From positions 155,277,122 to 155,341,121 of the forward strand of contig NC_035441.2 in NCBI RefSeq assembly GCF_002127325.2: DNA of 64,000 nucleotides, written 5' to 3'. The translations under genes and the position numbers were made by a program. The notes beneath the pieces are model-generated. The model ran no database searches, had not been told where the DNA came from, and saw nothing but the letters and a program-made list of their open reading frames with translations. Positions 23,801-35,325 of the stretch are shown here, one piece after another. This DNA is from Helianthus annuus (lineage: Eukaryota > Streptophyta > Magnoliopsida > Asterales > Asteraceae). Position 1 is the stretch's first letter, and each line of letters begins with the position of its first letter.

Positions 23801-25475
23801 CCTTGAGCATAGACACTTGCTCCGGCAATCCGTGTTGGGTATCTCCTTGAATGGTAAGTGACTCACCAGACAGAGTTTTAATCACCACTTGCTTCTTGTT
23901 GCAGATGATCTGGGCTTGGTTATGCGATAACCAGTCCATGCCCAATACTATATCAAATCCGGCTAACTTCAAAGGAAGTAAGGACAAAGGAAAAGAGTGG
24001 TTCCTAAAAGACATAACGCATCCATCTAATATGGTTGAGGCGGTTTCTAAGGTTCCATCGGCTAACTCCACCTCATATTTCACACTTAAGGTTTTAACAG
24101 GTATATTTAGCAACTTACAAAACTTGTTATCTATGAACGACTTATCAGCGCCAGAATCAAACAATACTCTAGCATATACATCATTTACGAGGAAAGTACC
24201 TGTGATCACATTGTCGTCCTGAATGGCCTCCTGCACGTTCATTTGGAAGACCCTAGCATTGGTCTTTTTGGCTTCCTCAGGCTTCTTGGCGTATTTAGGG
24301 CAGTTAGTCTTAATGTGCCCTTTCTCGTTACAGCCGTAGCAGGTAGCATCTTTGATCCTTTTGCAATCAATAGTCTTATGCTCCTTAGACTTGCATAACC
24401 CACATGCAGGTGATCCTGATTGAGACTTGGTCTCAAGCCTGCATTTTCCAAAGTGGCGTTTTTGGCAAGTTGAGCACTTTGGCTTTTCCTCTGCTCGCTG
24501 ACTACCTTTTCCAGACCCAAACTTCTTGGACTCAGGGTTTCCCTTGTGCTTCTTCTCCGACCCTCGTGAGCTATCCTCCTCACGCTTCCTCTTACTCTCT
24601 TCAGAGTTCTTGAGCGTTCTTAACCTGACCGCATCCAAGGTGAGGGATAGAGATAGATCAGCAACTGATCTAAAAGTAGCAGGTCTCGAAGCCTTAACAC
24701 TGGCTTTGATTTCTGGGGCTAATCCCCTAATGAAGTGAGCAATCCTCTTGGGTTCTGGTGTCACAAGGTAAGGGACCAATCTGGACATGGTGTTGAAGCT
24801 GGTGAGGTAAGCTTGACAATCTAAATTCTGCATCACCAATGATAAGAAATCCGATTCAATCCTTTCCACCTCACGCTGTGGACAATAGTTCTCCTTAATG
24901 AGAACAACAAACTGCTCCCATAACATATTATAGAGTGGGATCTTCCCAGCAGCTTGAATGAGAGACTTCCACCATGCCAGTGCCTCTCCCTTGAACGATT
25001 GGGACACATACTTCACTATATCCCTTTCAGCACAACCGCTGATATTAACAACAGTGTCCATTTCATCTAACCAGGTCATACAATCTATTGCCCCTTTCTC
25101 CCCAGTGAAATCCCGGGGTTTGCAGGAAACGAAGTACTTATAAGTACAAGACTTGGTACGTGGCTCATCCTCGAACACTATTTTCTTACGTGGAACACTG
25201 TGTTGGTTTGAGGAATGTTCGACATCCTCTTTCTTAGGTCCATCTTTCTTAGAGGGTGGTTTGCTATGCGCTTCCGAATGGGTTTTAGGAACAGATTTAG
25301 AGTGGGGTACCGAAGAGGTTCTACTATGAGTTCCACTATACTCCTTGAATTGCTCCTTTACAGCTTTAGATACAGCTGTATCAATCAGTGTACGGAGCTC
25401 TCCCTTGGTTATATTAACCCTATCATCATCGTGGTTTTCCAAGGAATGACTGTTCACTTCTTCCGACCTAGCCAT
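20898..25475 (-). pseudogene. Gag-pol polyprotein with one internal stop
   Basis: The ORF opens at 25475. Gag has the [12 protein letters not shown] and WLDEMDT signatures and two CCHC knuckles, the second [14 protein letters not shown]. Protease has DSGA at about residue 440. RT has FIDD with catalytic Asp at about residues 775-776. RNase H includes YCDASHTG and SDHKSLQ. A TAG at 22311-22313 follows SLNER. The same frame continues ([10 protein letters not shown]) into 463 more residues with the integrase zinc finger (H-H-C-C), the DDE core ([20 protein letters not shown]) and a chromodomain-like tail. CAG-to-TAG is the simplest origin of the stop. RT also shows CLCIDY where RMCIDY is usual. 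Confidence 0.92.
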
Positions 25476-26357
25476 GTAGCTTTAATTGCTACATGAAATC
25501 AAATGAGGACGAGGTTTATACGGAAGCTTATACAGTTCTATCGTCTTATACGATTTATTAACTATGGTTTTAATACACATTTTAGTTAATTATTCAGGAT
25601 AACCCTAAATTATATATAATAGCACAAAAGCCTAGTCACGAAGACAGATTTGATTATTAACCAGGATTTTATAGAATCGAGGTATTAAGGTTTGAATCAA
25701 AGTTCATTACCTTTTCTTGACAGGGAGTTGCAGGCTACCACTGTCTTTAGTCCCAGAGGACGTTAATTATAGCCCGTGGGCACTTCATCCTTAAAGGATG
25801 ATTATAAAATAAGGGAATTTAGAATAACCCTTTTTATTAATGACTGATGGGATTTTAGCGAATCACACTTTGTCAAGCATATAACATATCAAATGTTAAT
25901 AAGGGTTGAATCTTTCGAATAGGTTTTACCATTTTGGCCATGTCTGCAATGACAATTAGGCTAGGTTTTACCTTTAAGATTCTTTTAATATTTAAACGCA
26001 GAGCAAATCATAATTTGAGATGTTAACAAGGATCTGAATCTAATTGTGGAACTACCATCTTGGCCTGCCTTAAGGTGACATATGGCTAGGTCTTGTCCTT
26101 TTAGATTTTGCCATTTTATCATAATGGTAGATCTTATAAAAGAAAGATATTATAATAGGAATGGTTGCCCTAAATGGGACTTCTAACAGAAATGACTTGC
26201 CCATGCAAGGACTAGTCAGAAAAATAAGAAATAAAACAAATAAAGGAGAAATAAAACGAATTAGGATCAATCCTATGTTCTTTGTCTAGACTCAAGAATG
26301 TGCAATTGTGTAACTGAGATTAAACACAAAAGGCTAGTGTTTAATTCACTCAGTGTT
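25476..26357 (-). other. Leader between PBS and gag of nested Gypsy
   Basis: About 0.9 kb of untranslated leader. The 66-codon hydrophobic frame at 26070-26270 has no counterpart I recognise and is not called. Confidence 0.6.
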
Positions 26358-26370
26358 GGCTCTGATACCA
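26358..26370 (-). other. Primer binding site, tRNA-iMet type (nested Gypsy)
   Basis: The minus strand reads TGGTATCAGAGCC, three bases from the LTR edge. It is complementary to the 3' end of plant initiator tRNA-Met. Confidence 0.9.
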
Positions 26371-26373
26371 ACC

Positions 26374-29300
26374 TGTCACACCCCTAATTTTCCACGTGTC
26401 ACCGGTGGGCCCGGTAGGGAGTATCGTAACGTCATTGATATCATCATAGTCAAACAACACAACATATAAAATGCACAGCGGAAGCAAAAGATATAGATTT
26501 ATTTCAACTGAACAAAATGTAATGTTTAGGTATTACAACACAGTCGAAACAGATCCACAGGCGGATCAAATAAAAAGGAAAACTGTTCAACAGACTTTGA
26601 CATCTAAAGCTTGCGAGACTTGAGTAATGATGCTTGGAGTAGCCAGCCTATTTCGTCTAGCACCTGCACTTAGCCTTTTTTGGAAAATACGTCAGTTTGC
26701 ACTGGTAAATACAACTTAACTGACTCATTTTGAAAAGAGTTTGAAAATTTATTTAAATGCACTTCGGCAAAAATATTTTATAACTTGGGACAATTATTCA
26801 AAATAATCTTGTATACAGTTTTACTCATTTGCCGTCCATTAGGGCCGGTTTGTAGGGCCGGACTTAAGTTAACTGACACGCCACAGGTATAATGCCCACA
26901 AGGTCGATTCCTTGTAGTGGGATACCAGTTTTTACATAATGCAACTGTCAGGTGTACGCCTACACCCCGTGCTTAGGTCGTGGCCATTTCATGAATGATG
27001 CCAAAGATATCCGGGACATGGTCATTTAACCCCCAAGGGCCATACACCAAATAATACATATCAAACAGGTTATGTAAATACATCAATCACAATACGATTT
27101 AAATGACTACATACACCCGACCAAGCGGTACTTTTATAGTACCGTATCCCAAGCCCGTATAGGGAAAATAAGTTAAGGGTATTTACCAGAGCAATGTATA
27201 AATCAAATACAGCAAGTGCACGTATCTTTTACTGGGCTCCTAATCTGGAACGAAGGTTTTTAATAACCTATTAGAATCCTAACGGGTCTTTAATTAAGCT
27301 TAGACTTAGACCGGTTAGTTTTCAAAAGGAAGACACGGTTCAAACGCATGATAAAGCGAAGACCGGTTTAGAATGTGGTTTTGACCCGACAAGCTTGCAT
27401 ACTTGTTTAATATGGGTAACATAAACACATTCTGGGTTTTGAGATGAAAACGATATGGTTTAACCCGTTTCGGCTAATATATGCAAACTAGTCACATAAG
27501 TCGATCCGAACGCGAAAAGTGCGTAACGAGTAACCATAAGAGTCATATACAAGTTTCCTAAGTTAACATGCCTTAAATATGTTGTGACATCAGTAAGATA
27601 TCTTCTATTATGCCCATAACGAATTTAAAACCAATTTATGCCCCGTAAGGGTATTTTGGTCATTTAAAAGGTTATAAAAGAGTTTAAATATAATTCTGAG
27701 TTTCGGGTCTGATGAAATCAGTAAAGATACTTAATTTACTAAGTTTTATCAGTAGGGTATAACCTATATATGAAATTTTATCATTTCTAACCATACTATG
27801 CTCCGAAGGGGCATTTTGGTAATTTCACTTAAGGTTCAAAGGTCAAATCTGGAAATCTGACTTCAAAACTTCTACTTACTGGTAAAGTATGGAAATTTAC
27901 TTAAAACATCCATAGGTATCAAGTCTTATATGTCTAATATGGTTTTAATACATACTATGCGTTTAAAACGCTTAAAACGGCGATTTTGAGCTATTTCCGG
28001 GTTCTTAAAGGAAAGCTGATATTTTTACTATTCCAGAAGGCTTAAAATATTCTATTCATCATATTAGATCAGTAGAAAAAGGTTTGGTGCCAAAAGGTTT
28101 GGTAAAACTCATTTTATGGCTTAAAAGGGCAAAACCGACAACTACCGAATTAAGCTTAGAACTCTAGGTTATGATCAGCCTAAAAATAAATAAAAATCTC
28201 CAAAAATCCCAAAATATTATTTTACATCAGTAGGTATAAGGTTTGGCATCAAAAACTGGGTTTAGATAGGCTATATGCTAATTATGCCTTTTAGTTACTA
28301 AAAAGCTTTCTAATTACGCTATTGAGCGTAACTCTTAATCTAGACCTCAAACTGATGTCAAATTCTAGGTACGAGTTTATAAATCAGTACCAAAGGTTTC
28401 TACTCTTTTACATTTTCAAAATTCATGCTTTAAGGTCATAAGGGCATAATAGTCAACATTTAGGCGATTAACGGAAACATGCATATAAGTTGGATAACTA
28501 ATGAACCAAGTTGTATAATCACAGAGGGTTATACTTATAGGTAACCTGGTCCTAATAAGGCTCTAAGGCATTCCTAAATCATGCACAAATGGGTCAGAAC
28601 TGAAAGTCAAAGCATAAGTCAAACTATGCGACTTTCGGTCCTGAACCGAGCCTAAACTGAAAATTGTCGAGTTGAACATGTTTAGACATGTTCTTACATT
28701 AATTACCAAGTTATATTAATGTCAAAACAGGTTGCATAGCTTCTATATTGCTAATTATGCATTTATTCGAAAATTAGCTTTCTGTTGACTTTTTATAATC
28801 AAGTTTGACTCGACAATTGACCTAATTAGAGTGGAAATCAGAGGGTGACCTTTTAAAGGTTTAATGCCCACATAATTACAACTCATAGGTACTTTCAAAT
28901 TGAATTTTGACTGGAGCAATTAAGGTTAATGACGAAGTCAAATCTTAATTACGACGGTTTGACCAAACGCTAATAAACTAAGCAAAACTGGATTAAAGGA
29001 GGATAAGCATACTTACAATAGTCCTAAGCACGACTAATGAACACTAAGGATGAGCCTTGAGCTCCAGGAACCTCCAAGCAAAGAGTTGTGAAGTTCCAAA
29101 TGAATGAGCAATCAAGAACCCAAGATCATGGCCCTTATATAGGCTTCTTTGATCATCAAGATCATGCCAAACAAGGTCTATGGATGATATGGGATCATTA
29201 CAAGTGTCCCTAGGCCTTAATATACCAGCAAACAAGCCCATAGAATCAAAAACAACCATTTTAAGTCGGTTACAAAGCTTTAACAGCCAGCTGTCCTGAT

Positions 29301-29978
29301 TTTCTGCATCTGGTAGTCCCAGGCGGCCCGCTTCAGGATTCATAAGGATCTTACGCGGGCCGCGTGGCCCCTCTGATCCGGTTACAAAGTTTCAATAATT
29401 GCAGTTTTGGTCCCTTGTCCTTCCAAACTTGATTTTAAGGTGGTTTCTTGCACTATAAACCCCCAAACTTGACTTTTAAGGGCCCCAAGTCATAAACCAA
29501 CTTTGTTTAGTCCCCGGTTATTCATATGTTCACCGAAAAGTCCTAAATTTCGATATTGATGCTTTTAATCCCTCGTATACGAATATTGTCATAACTTTCT
29601 CATACTTAATCGAAACCTTGTGAAATTTTTATCACACATTCTTGTGAGTATAATTTATCATTACAAAGCTTCAGGTCTGCTAAAAGATCACTCAGAGGTA
29701 TACTTTAAACATGTTGACACATTTAGCCCCTGTAGTTTGTAATTCCTCACTTTCTTTCACAATTAGCTTCGTATGATCCATGATTTATTCGTTTAAGGAT
29801 ATACACATCATATAGGGTTATTGAAAGATATATTTATCCGTTGTTGACATTTTGAACCCTTATATTCACATACTTTCCTTGTTTGTCAACTTTAGTCCTT
29901 CATACGTAATCTTTCACACGTTCAAAGCTTATGACACGTGTCAATACATTATTGGACATGAATTTTCGAGGTGTTACA
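26374..29978 (-). repeat. 5' LTR of nested Gypsy
   Basis: 3605 bp. It has the TATA box TATATAAG at 29134-29141 (minus) and the GC-rich GCGGCCCGC/GCGGGCCGCG pair near 29325-29365. Confidence 0.95.
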
Positions 29979-29983
29979 GATTT

Positions 29984-30569
29984 AGTTTTTTTTTTGTTAC
30001 GCCTTGCGATCGATTTGTATTGTGTCGAAAATATCCATAATAATATAATAGGTCTAATAACGTCCAACTCTTCATGGCACTTTCTTCACGAAGCTTCGGT
30101 AGTATGGTAAGGCACACCTTGCGTTACCCCTACTACTTATGTCCCGTGATTTGGTGTCATGCTTTGTTGACATGGCCAAGACGCTTATATATAGGAAGTA
30201 CCAGCGGCGTATCCACCACGCTTGACCATGCTTTTAAACGTTATGGCACCATTAGAATTTTACTACGATCTCCGTGCACTGACCAAAATAATCCCGTGTG
30301 CACCCGCGATTAGTTGTTCCTTGCACGTCAATCGTACCTCGTTCTAAGAGTGTTGTAAGGGTAAAAATACATTATATAGTACATAGTGCTAGCGTTTAAA
30401 TGGTGCGCGAGTATAAGAGAAATAGAATCCACATGCGACGATAGGTGAAATGAGTTCCACACATAAAAGAAAATGACGGCGATAAGTCGTATTATTACAA
30501 CAACATTAGAAACAAAATAACGTTGTTGAGGAGTACTTCTGCGGAAACTGCGGTTGTTGCTGAAATTCC
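29984..30569 (-). other. Post-gag region of the gag-only element
   Basis: Non-coding. It contains a further copy of the 'catggcactttcttcacga' repeat (near 30073) and of the 'taggaagtaccagcggcgt' segment (near 30191) that also occurs near 16215. This shows that both flanks of the nested Gypsy belong to one element. Confidence 0.7.
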
Positions 30570-31691
30570 TCAAAGCTGCGGTCCTGCGCGGCAGTGCTGT
30601 GTTTGATGACCATACCAGTTGCAATTTGTGCAGTAGCGACAATCTGCTTCTGCCGGGTGATGATACGTGCACGTGAAACACAGGGGATGGGGTCCATTGT
30701 AAGCACGCTTCAGTTGAACTGGGACTGCTCGGAGAGGTTCTGGTTGCGACAGTCCAGTTGTGGCAGAGTCTGGGCTCACGGTCCTTCGTTTGCGGCTAGG
30801 TTGTACTTCCTGAGATGATGCAGTGTCGTTGTCGGATTCGCCTGATGATTTGACGGAGACATTGTCGGAGCAATCCTTAGAAGAACCTTTAGAGGAGTTG
30901 TCAGATGAACCATTGACCGATTCACCAGAGGAATCGTCGGATGAGTTGATGATGATTGCTTGATGAGCTTGTTTGACAGGCTTCTTGGAGAAGGATCCGT
31001 CCAAGACTCGTTTGTCGTTGATCTCTGCAGCTAAACGGTAGGCTTCTTCGATGGGAGCAGGTCTTGCAGCTTCGACAAAATCACCCACACACTCAGGTAA
31101 GCCGCGGATGTACTTTGGAATGGCTTTCTCTGAAGTGTTAACTTGACTTGGGCAGATTGTACTAAGCTGCTTGAACCTTGCTGTATAGCCAGCATTGTCA
31201 CCTTTGGTTTGCTTGATTTCCCAAAATTCGTTTTCTAGCTTCTGGACTTCGTGAGGAGGACAATATTCTTCCTTCATGAGTTCCTTCAGCTCGTCCCAAG
31301 AGAGGGCGTAAGCTGCGGAGATCCCACGTTTGTTGCGTTCGACGGTCCACCAGTCGGTAGCACAAGTAATACGGAAACTATCAGGACACCCACTTTGACG
31401 AAGGGTAACTTCAATAGAATCGAACCACTGGAGTAGTTGGGTCACACCTCCTTCACCTGCGAATTCCATCGGGTCACAGGCTTTGAAGTGTTTGTAGAGG
31501 AAAGCAGATTGCGGCGCTCCCGTCTTAGAGTCCTTCGAGGCTCGAGAGTTGCTGAGAGAGTGCACTTGAGTGACAATTTGAGGAATGAGCTTGACCACTT
31601 CCTTGGTCACAAGCGAGGCAATCCTCTTATCGGCGCTTTGTTTGGCTCTCCTCCTAGCTGTTCGTCTCGAGGTAGAGTTGTTGGAAGGCAT
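30570..31691 (-). CDS. Gag protein of the gag-only element
   Basis: 373 residues on minus. The basic N-terminus (RRTARRRAKQ) is followed by the retrotransposon gag domain, with FKACDPMEFAGEGG, LQWFDSIE, ELMKEEYCPP, TARFKQLS and YIRGLPE. Then comes a Ser/Asp-rich low-complexity spacer (about residues 245-295) and a C-terminal zinc knuckle CTNCNWYGHQTQHC (CX2CX4HX4C), preceded by a second Cys/His cluster (CFTCTYHHPAEADC). It would form the particle and package RNA. The frame is open from start to stop although the element has no pol, suggesting it was kept under selection until recently or is young enough to be undamaged. Confidence 0.88.
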   Translation of the reverse strand: MPSNNSTSRRTARRRAKQSADKRIASLVTKEVVKLIPQIVTQVHSLSNSRASKDSKTGAPQSAFLYKHFKACDPMEFAGEGGVTQLLQWFDSIEVTLRQSGCPDSFRITCATDWWTVERNKRGISAAYALSWDELKELMKEEYCPPHEVQKLENEFWEIKQTKGDNAGYTARFKQLSTICPSQVNTSEKAIPKYIRGLPECVGDFVEAARPAPIEEAYRLAAEINDKRVLDGSFSKKPVKQAHQAIIINSSDDSSGESVNGSSDNSSKGSSKDCSDNVSVKSSGESDNDTASSQEVQPSRKRRTVSPDSATTGLSQPEPLRAVPVQLKRAYNGPHPLCFTCTYHHPAEADCRYCTNCNWYGHQTQHCRAGPQL

Positions 31692-32861
31692 CTAGACAGA
31701 GAGAGATTTGGAATGAGATTCGATCATAATGATTTTGAGTTTACGATGCGATTGAGCGCGATCGAAACTTGTAATGTGCAATATAAATAGACTTCACATA
31801 GGAGCCACATAGGAGACATGAAACTTCCTAGATTCTCACACGATAATTTGGTTGTACGTAGATATAGCTAGTTGTAGTTTATTCTTACATACATATATTA
31901 TGGTTTAGAATGCGCGAGGACGCGTTGAGAGAGAGAGAATATGAGAGGAATCGGACAATTAGACATTAGTTTTGTTGCGAACATTCGGTCTTTGTTTTGG
32001 ATTGCGATGGCTGTGCGAGTTGTGCGTTTTGTAAAATAGGGGGCGAAAATTGATAATCGTAAATTAAACACATAAAACGTAGCTAAGTTCATCAAAACGT
32101 AAAATCCGGGGAGTCATAGGCTTAGTAAAGTACTCGGAGTGCCTCGGGTGTTTAGGCGTCGACTACCCAAGGTAACCCAATCACACCCAACAAGTTCGTG
32201 CACGCGCGTTGACGTTGGAGACTTATGCTTCCACTGGGATGCAGCTCATGGCATTCGTCCTCTTAATTTTCGCGTGGATTGAGTCATTGTGGTGGTCGAG
32301 TCCTTGGTGAGAGCTTTTTGAAAACTATTTTTAGGGAGTGGAACGGTTCATTAAGGTGCGGGTTTCACCCCTAGCTTAACAGTTTCGTTCCCGATTATGG
32401 TTGTGCTCATCGAATAAATCCGAGAGTTCCACTAGAAATTCGAAATGGAGACTTCCATTGAGATGTGGATATCACTCCTAGCTCGATGGAAGGTTCTCGT
32501 GCTAGAAAATGCGCTGAGTGAGCAATCCCATCGAGAGTTATTGGTTTTCACACCTGGTCTTGACTAGATCGCTCGGTTGTGAGATGCGAGTATTTTCGAA
32601 AACATGTGTATTGTGTCGGCCTTAGGAAAAGGCTAGGTAGTATTCCAGCCTTAGGAAAGGCTTCTTCGTGTGAAGTTGTAGTATGCGGGGTTCACACAAA
32701 GTCGTAGTTTTTGCAATTTCGATCGAAAGCATCAGGTAGGCGCAATACAAACCCCACTGGGTTCATACGAGTCAGCCTGTGGGTGCTTAGACTATAGACT
32801 AGGTCTATTTCTAAGACGTCAACCCGGACTAGGTCGAGTCTTGCCTAATTCCCTATAGTTA
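31692..32861 (-). other. Leader between PBS and gag of the gag-only element
   Basis: About 1.2 kb of untranslated leader. A repeated 'ccttaggaaaggct' motif occurs near 32610-32660. No ORF above 65 codons is credible. Confidence 0.6.
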
Positions 32862-32862
32862 T

Positions 32863-32875
32863 GGCTCTGATACCA
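32863..32875 (-). other. Primer binding site, tRNA-iMet type (gag-only element)
   Basis: The minus strand reads TGGTATCAGAGCC, three bases inside the 5' LTR. Confidence 0.9.
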
Positions 32876-33695
32876 ATCTGTCACACCCCAACCGATGGCC
32901 GAATCATCGGGGCGTGGCACTAGGCGAATCAGATTGCTCAAGAGAATCCATAACAACTATATTGCGATAATATTTATTACATTCGTTATCCCATACTAAC
33001 AAAATAATACAATCACATAGTCATCACAGATTTCTTGTCCTCTCGAACAATTCAAATCTGATAACCTAGATTTTAGGTGAGTTTCTAGACTTCCTAGCTT
33101 GATTTGATGAAGACTTCAACTAAACCTGCAACATACGTTAAAATATTGTCAATACAAAAGTATTGGCGAGTACACAGGTTTGATATGTAGTAGTATAATA
33201 GGTTAAAAGTGCTGCGAATTTCCATATGCATAAACGTAATACACGACATATATACTCACAAAACTGATACTACCAGCTAAGTCCTCGATGCTCGATTCTT
33301 CGATGGCATAACTAGACCCCGTCGGGCGCAATAGTACTATGCTAGTCGTGGTGGGACGTCACGAGTATAAGTCCTAGCACATATGTAACTAGCATCACGT
33401 ATATCTATGCAAACAGTCATTCGCAAGTGATAAGTTGATTGATAATTCGTTGATGAATTCGCTTTATAAGGAACGTATGTTACACCCAAATATCGATAAA
33501 AAAAGGGTCAAGTATACTCACAGTGCGTATTTAGTTGGATTGACGGGATAATGCCTGAGAATGCCCTGATTTCAGACTGATTATATGAGTATTGGATTAC
33601 GCGTTAAATGGTATCGGAATACATGGAATTGGACGAAAATCAGATCGAAGGTTGGCCCATTCGGATGGGCTGTCCGATCGAATAGACTGTGCGAT

Positions 33696-33813
33696 CGGAT
33701 GGGCAGCCCGATCGGTTGGGCTGTCCGATCGGCTAGCCTGTCCGATCGGTTGGGCCGCCCGATCGGCCAGCCTGTCCGATCGGTTGGGCTGTTCGATCGG
33801 CTGGCCCGCCCAG
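33696..33813. repeat. 17-bp minisatellite, array A (5' LTR)
   Basis: About seven units of gatcggNNNgNcNgNcc type, two fewer than in the 3' LTR. Confidence 0.85.
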
Positions 33814-34465
33814 CTGTTTTCGACAATTTTACATGTTTTCTGTGGTTTTTGGTCGAGACGTTTTGCTGTGACGTGTTGAACAACTGAAATTCCATCAATT
33901 CCGACTTGTTCTAACAGCCGGGAATCACCCCGTTCCATCAGGACTTGCCGTTCTTGGCGGTTTTCCTTTGTTTAACCCAAATTTGGTTGTTTCATCGCTA
34001 GAAATCAGATCTTTGACCAACACGACACTAAAAATGAGTAGAAGGTCGGTATAAGCCCTGATTCTACCGTTTTTGAATACCTTGAGAGTAAAAGAGTTGA
34101 AAGAAAGTTGGAAAACCATCCTTCGATCCTTTTATTCGTGATTATGTATAGATCTGATGTGAAAACCTTGTTTATTCGTGTGGAAATCCCTTAGATCTGA
34201 GTTGTTCTTGGTGGAATGAGGCCAACACTTGAAGTTCATAAGAACTCCATGATGACATCACCCTAGAACACCTCAAATCCATTGATTTCATGGTTAAAAG
34301 TCGAAAATTGAAATATAGAAAGGTGAAGGAATGCATATAGATCAAGGAAGTACAAGATTTGAGTTGAAAACTTACAAGAATCGCGAGAAATCGAGAGATA
34401 AAGGGGTTGGAACGTCTGGTCGAGCAGCAACAGTGATAACAAGTGTTTTGGGGGTGAATGAGGGG

Positions 34466-34475
34466 TATTTATAGG
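34466..34475 (-). promoter_or_regulatory. TATA box of the gag-only element
   Basis: The minus strand reads CCTATAAATA, about 30 bp downstream (element sense) of the GC-rich array B. It is missing from the 3' LTR. Confidence 0.7.
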
Positions 34476-34503
34476 CAAGGAGGGAGGAAAGGAGGGCAAA
34501 GTG

Positions 34504-34800
34504 GCCTGGATCGGACGGCCCGGCCGATCGGACAGGCCAGGAGGGGGGAAAGGAGGGCAAAGTGGCCTGGATCGGACGGCCCGTTCGATTGGCTGGCCCA
34601 GCCGTCCGGCTGGCCTGTCCGATTGGCCGGCCCAACCGATCGGCTTGCCTGTCCCATCGGCCGGCCCAGCCGCTCGGCTGGCCTGTCCGATCGGCCGGCC
34701 CAGCTGTTCGGCTGGCCTGTCCGAACGGCCGGCCCAGCCGTTCGGCTGGCCCGTTCGATCGACTGGCCCAGCCGTTTGGCTGGCACGTCCGTACGGAGGC
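34504..34800. repeat. 17-bp minisatellite, array B (5' LTR)
   Basis: About 14 contiguous 17-bp units in 34-bp pairs, after a separate pair of units and a purine-rich spacer. It is more than twice as long as in the 3' LTR. Open frames across it on both strands are repeat artefacts. Confidence 0.85.
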
Positions 34801-35325
34801 CTTTCGATCCTTGTTTTTGGTGCGTTGCGATAGTTTCGGCCACATTTTCATATATTTATATTATTATTTATTTATTTATTATAATTAATCACAAAGGGTC
34901 GTATATACGTATCTATATAATCAATATTCGGTGCGATGATTGAGTTACGCGTGCCTTCGAGTGCGTTCTTCGATGTGATGTGCCACATTGATTATCGGGG
35001 TACTACTTGCTCGTATTGCCATCATCGTCACGAAGGCTGGAGACATGGTACTCTCCCGATAGTCTTTGTTAGCGTTGTTTGTTTACGTTTTGACACCTCA
35101 CGGTTATCGAGGAGGGTAGATTATGCCCTCACTCAACATCATCGTGAGTGTTATGATTTATGAAAATAGCTTTGTAATAGCGATAGAATATGCATAATTA
35201 TTCGATTATACTTCGATTTAGCGATGTATCTGATATAGCTACATTATGATCCGAATCTCTAGTGCCAGGCGTAACGAGTGTAACGAGTAGTAACAATGCA
35301 CGAAGGTGCGGGTTGTTACACCTTT

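Larger units (their letters stand above)
17267..29978 (-). mobile_element. Ty3/Gypsy chromovirus-type element (Tekay/Del-like), nested
   Basis: 12,712 bp on minus, flanked by the TSD gattt (17262-17266 and 29979-29983), inserted in the interior of the gag-only element. The 5' LTR is 26374-29978, the PBS 26358-26370, gag-pol 25475 down to 20898, the PPT 20862-20878 and the 3' LTR 17267-20861. LTRs of ~3.6 kb and a C-terminus of the form VKVKWD...PEYTWE...YPHLF fit the Tekay/Del chromovirus group. The LTRs differ by two ~10-13-bp indels and scattered substitutions. One in-frame stop interrupts pol, so this copy is probably not autonomous without readthrough. Confidence 0.95.
13325..35320 (-). 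mobile_element. Gag-only LTR retrotransposon (TR-GAG type) hosting a nested Gypsy
   Basis: The two ends are near-identical LTRs (TGTCAC...TTACA) flanked by the 5-bp duplication ccttt (13320-13324 and 35321-35325). The element runs on minus: the 5' LTR is 32879-35320, the PBS 32863-32875, gag 30570-31691, the PPT 15561-15577 and the 3' LTR 13325-15560. The total is 21,996 bp. After removing the nested element at 17267-29978 and one copy of its TSD, the interior is about 4.6 kb. It encodes a gag with zinc knuckle and nothing resembling protease, RT or integrase. Such gag-only elements must borrow pol from another element. Indels and roughly 2-3% substitutions in the LTR parts I compared make it older than the elements inside it or next to it. 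Confidence 0.9.
32879..35320 (-). repeat. 5' LTR of the gag-only element
   Basis: 2442 bp, about 200 bp longer than its partner. The extra length lies mainly in array B and in a block holding the TATA box. Array A has about seven 17-bp units (33696-33813). Array B has about 14 units (34569-34800) plus a duplicated 'gagggcaaagtggcctggat' segment starting near 34493 and 34554. Confidence 0.92.
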
